Origin: JBBDWJ01 sp040902925 | Lineage (GTDB): Bacteria; Acidobacteriota; Terriglobia; Bryobacterales; UBA6623 | Length of the DNA stretch: 7,109 nt | Direction: 5' to 3' | NCBI GenBank assembly: GCA_040902925.1 | Contig: JBBDWJ010000078.1 | Span: 1 to 7,109, forward strand | Part shown: positions 6,786 to 7,109 of the stretch, one piece after another | How positions within the stretch are numbered: position 1 is the first letter of the stretch | Layout: each line of letters starts with the position of its first letter | Notes under the pieces: generated by a model | Seen by the model: the letters and a program-made list of their open reading frames with translations, nothing else | Told to the model about the DNA's origin: nothing | Database searches by the model: none | Translations under genes and position numbers: made by a program

Positions 6786-7109
6786 ATGGCCTCTCATTCC
6801 CAATCACGGAATCTTGGCAGGGTCGCGTTCATTGTCCTTTCCGGGGCGGCGATCTTTGCCGCCGACGTGCTGCTTCCGGAGACGTTCGTGCTCGGCATGG
6901 CGTACGTCATCTGGCTGTTGATTTCGCTCTGGTCGCCGGGCCGGCGCCTGACGATCCACATGGCCTGGGTGGCGACGGCTCTGATCATCGCCGGGTTTAT
7001 TGTAGGTCTGTCGCCGCAGTCTTCCGTGCTGGCCGCCATCAGAAATCGTGGCGTGGCGGCGCTGGGCGTCTGGGTCGTGGCGGTGCTGATCGTGCGGCGC
7101 AAGCGAAGC
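6786..7109 (+). CDS. Membrane-sensor N-terminus of a probable signal-transduction protein (partial)
   Basis: An open frame of 108 codons from ATG 6786 runs off the right edge without a stop. It encodes a strongly hydrophobic protein with about four membrane segments: VAFIVLSGAAIFAADVLL (about 13-30), VLGMAYVIWLLISLW (35-49), AWVATALIIAGFIVGL (57-72) and GVAALGVWVVAVLIV (88-102). It ends in a basic RRKRS. The arrangement, a helix followed by SPGRRLT, further helices, an NRGVAALGVWVVAVLIVRRKR-like last helix, and basic residues, is the four-helix membrane module I recognise at the N-terminus of many PAS-domain sensor histidine kinases and related signalling proteins. The effector domain would lie beyond the window, so kinase identity is inferred. 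An in-frame ATG at 6750 would add 12 residues (MAVVFGLPPKSR); neither start has a clear ribosome-binding site. Divergent from the peptidase gene. Confidence 0.75.
   Translation, partial: MASHSQSRNLGRVAFIVLSGAAIFAADVLLPETFVLGMAYVIWLLISLWSPGRRLTIHMAWVATALIIAGFIVGLSPQSSVLAAIRNRGVAALGVWVVAVLIVRRKRS

Noticed and set aside
1..7109. Defence system, toxin-antitoxin pair, CRISPR array or mobile element
   Set aside because: No matching gene families, direct-repeat array, transposase, integrase, tRNA or target-site duplication is visible; the genes are envelope and secreted functions.

Overview
The window is GC-rich with GC-biased third codon positions and looks like chromosomal DNA of a diderm bacterium. 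Protein style and the dispersed-repeat-like intergenic DNA make me think of Acidobacteriota. That placement is an inference, since no rRNA, tRNA or other phylogenetic marker is present. There is no CRISPR array, insertion sequence, integrase, phage gene or recognisable defence system. It reads as an ordinary housekeeping/envelope region with two unusual proteins.

Layout, left to right: (1) 1-508, plus strand, the C-terminal half of an NAD(P)-dependent sugar epimerase/dehydratase, cut by the left edge. (2) About 652-1317, plus, an adenylate-kinase-like P-loop protein with a signal peptide; it keeps the Walker A loop but appears to have lost the LID segment and most catalytic arginines. (3) 1318-1749, a non-coding or start-ambiguous stretch with several short palindromes, resembling a dispersed repeat, which may run into the 5' end of the next gene. 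(4) About 1750-4305, plus, a complete bifunctional class A penicillin-binding protein of PBP1b type (membrane anchor, UB2H-like domain, GT51 glycosyltransferase, transpeptidase). (5) 4333-6477, minus, convergent with the PBP gene, a secreted metallopeptidase built of two M42-like halves: the N-terminal half has lost almost all metal ligands and the C-terminal half has a complete site. (6) 6478-6785, an intergenic region with short inverted repeats. (7) 6786-7109, plus, the multi-membrane-spanning N-terminus of a probable sensor protein (histidine kinase or other PAS-type signalling protein), cut by the right edge.

The common thread is the cell envelope. A nucleotide-sugar enzyme and a peptidoglycan polymerase work on surface polymers, two proteins carry export signals, and the last is a membrane sensor. 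I see no evidence that they form one pathway: spacing between them is 143 nt or more on the plus strand, and the peptidase is on the opposite strand. The two points most worth following are the exported, arginine-depleted adenylate-kinase homologue and the tandem M42 protein with a pseudo-enzyme half.
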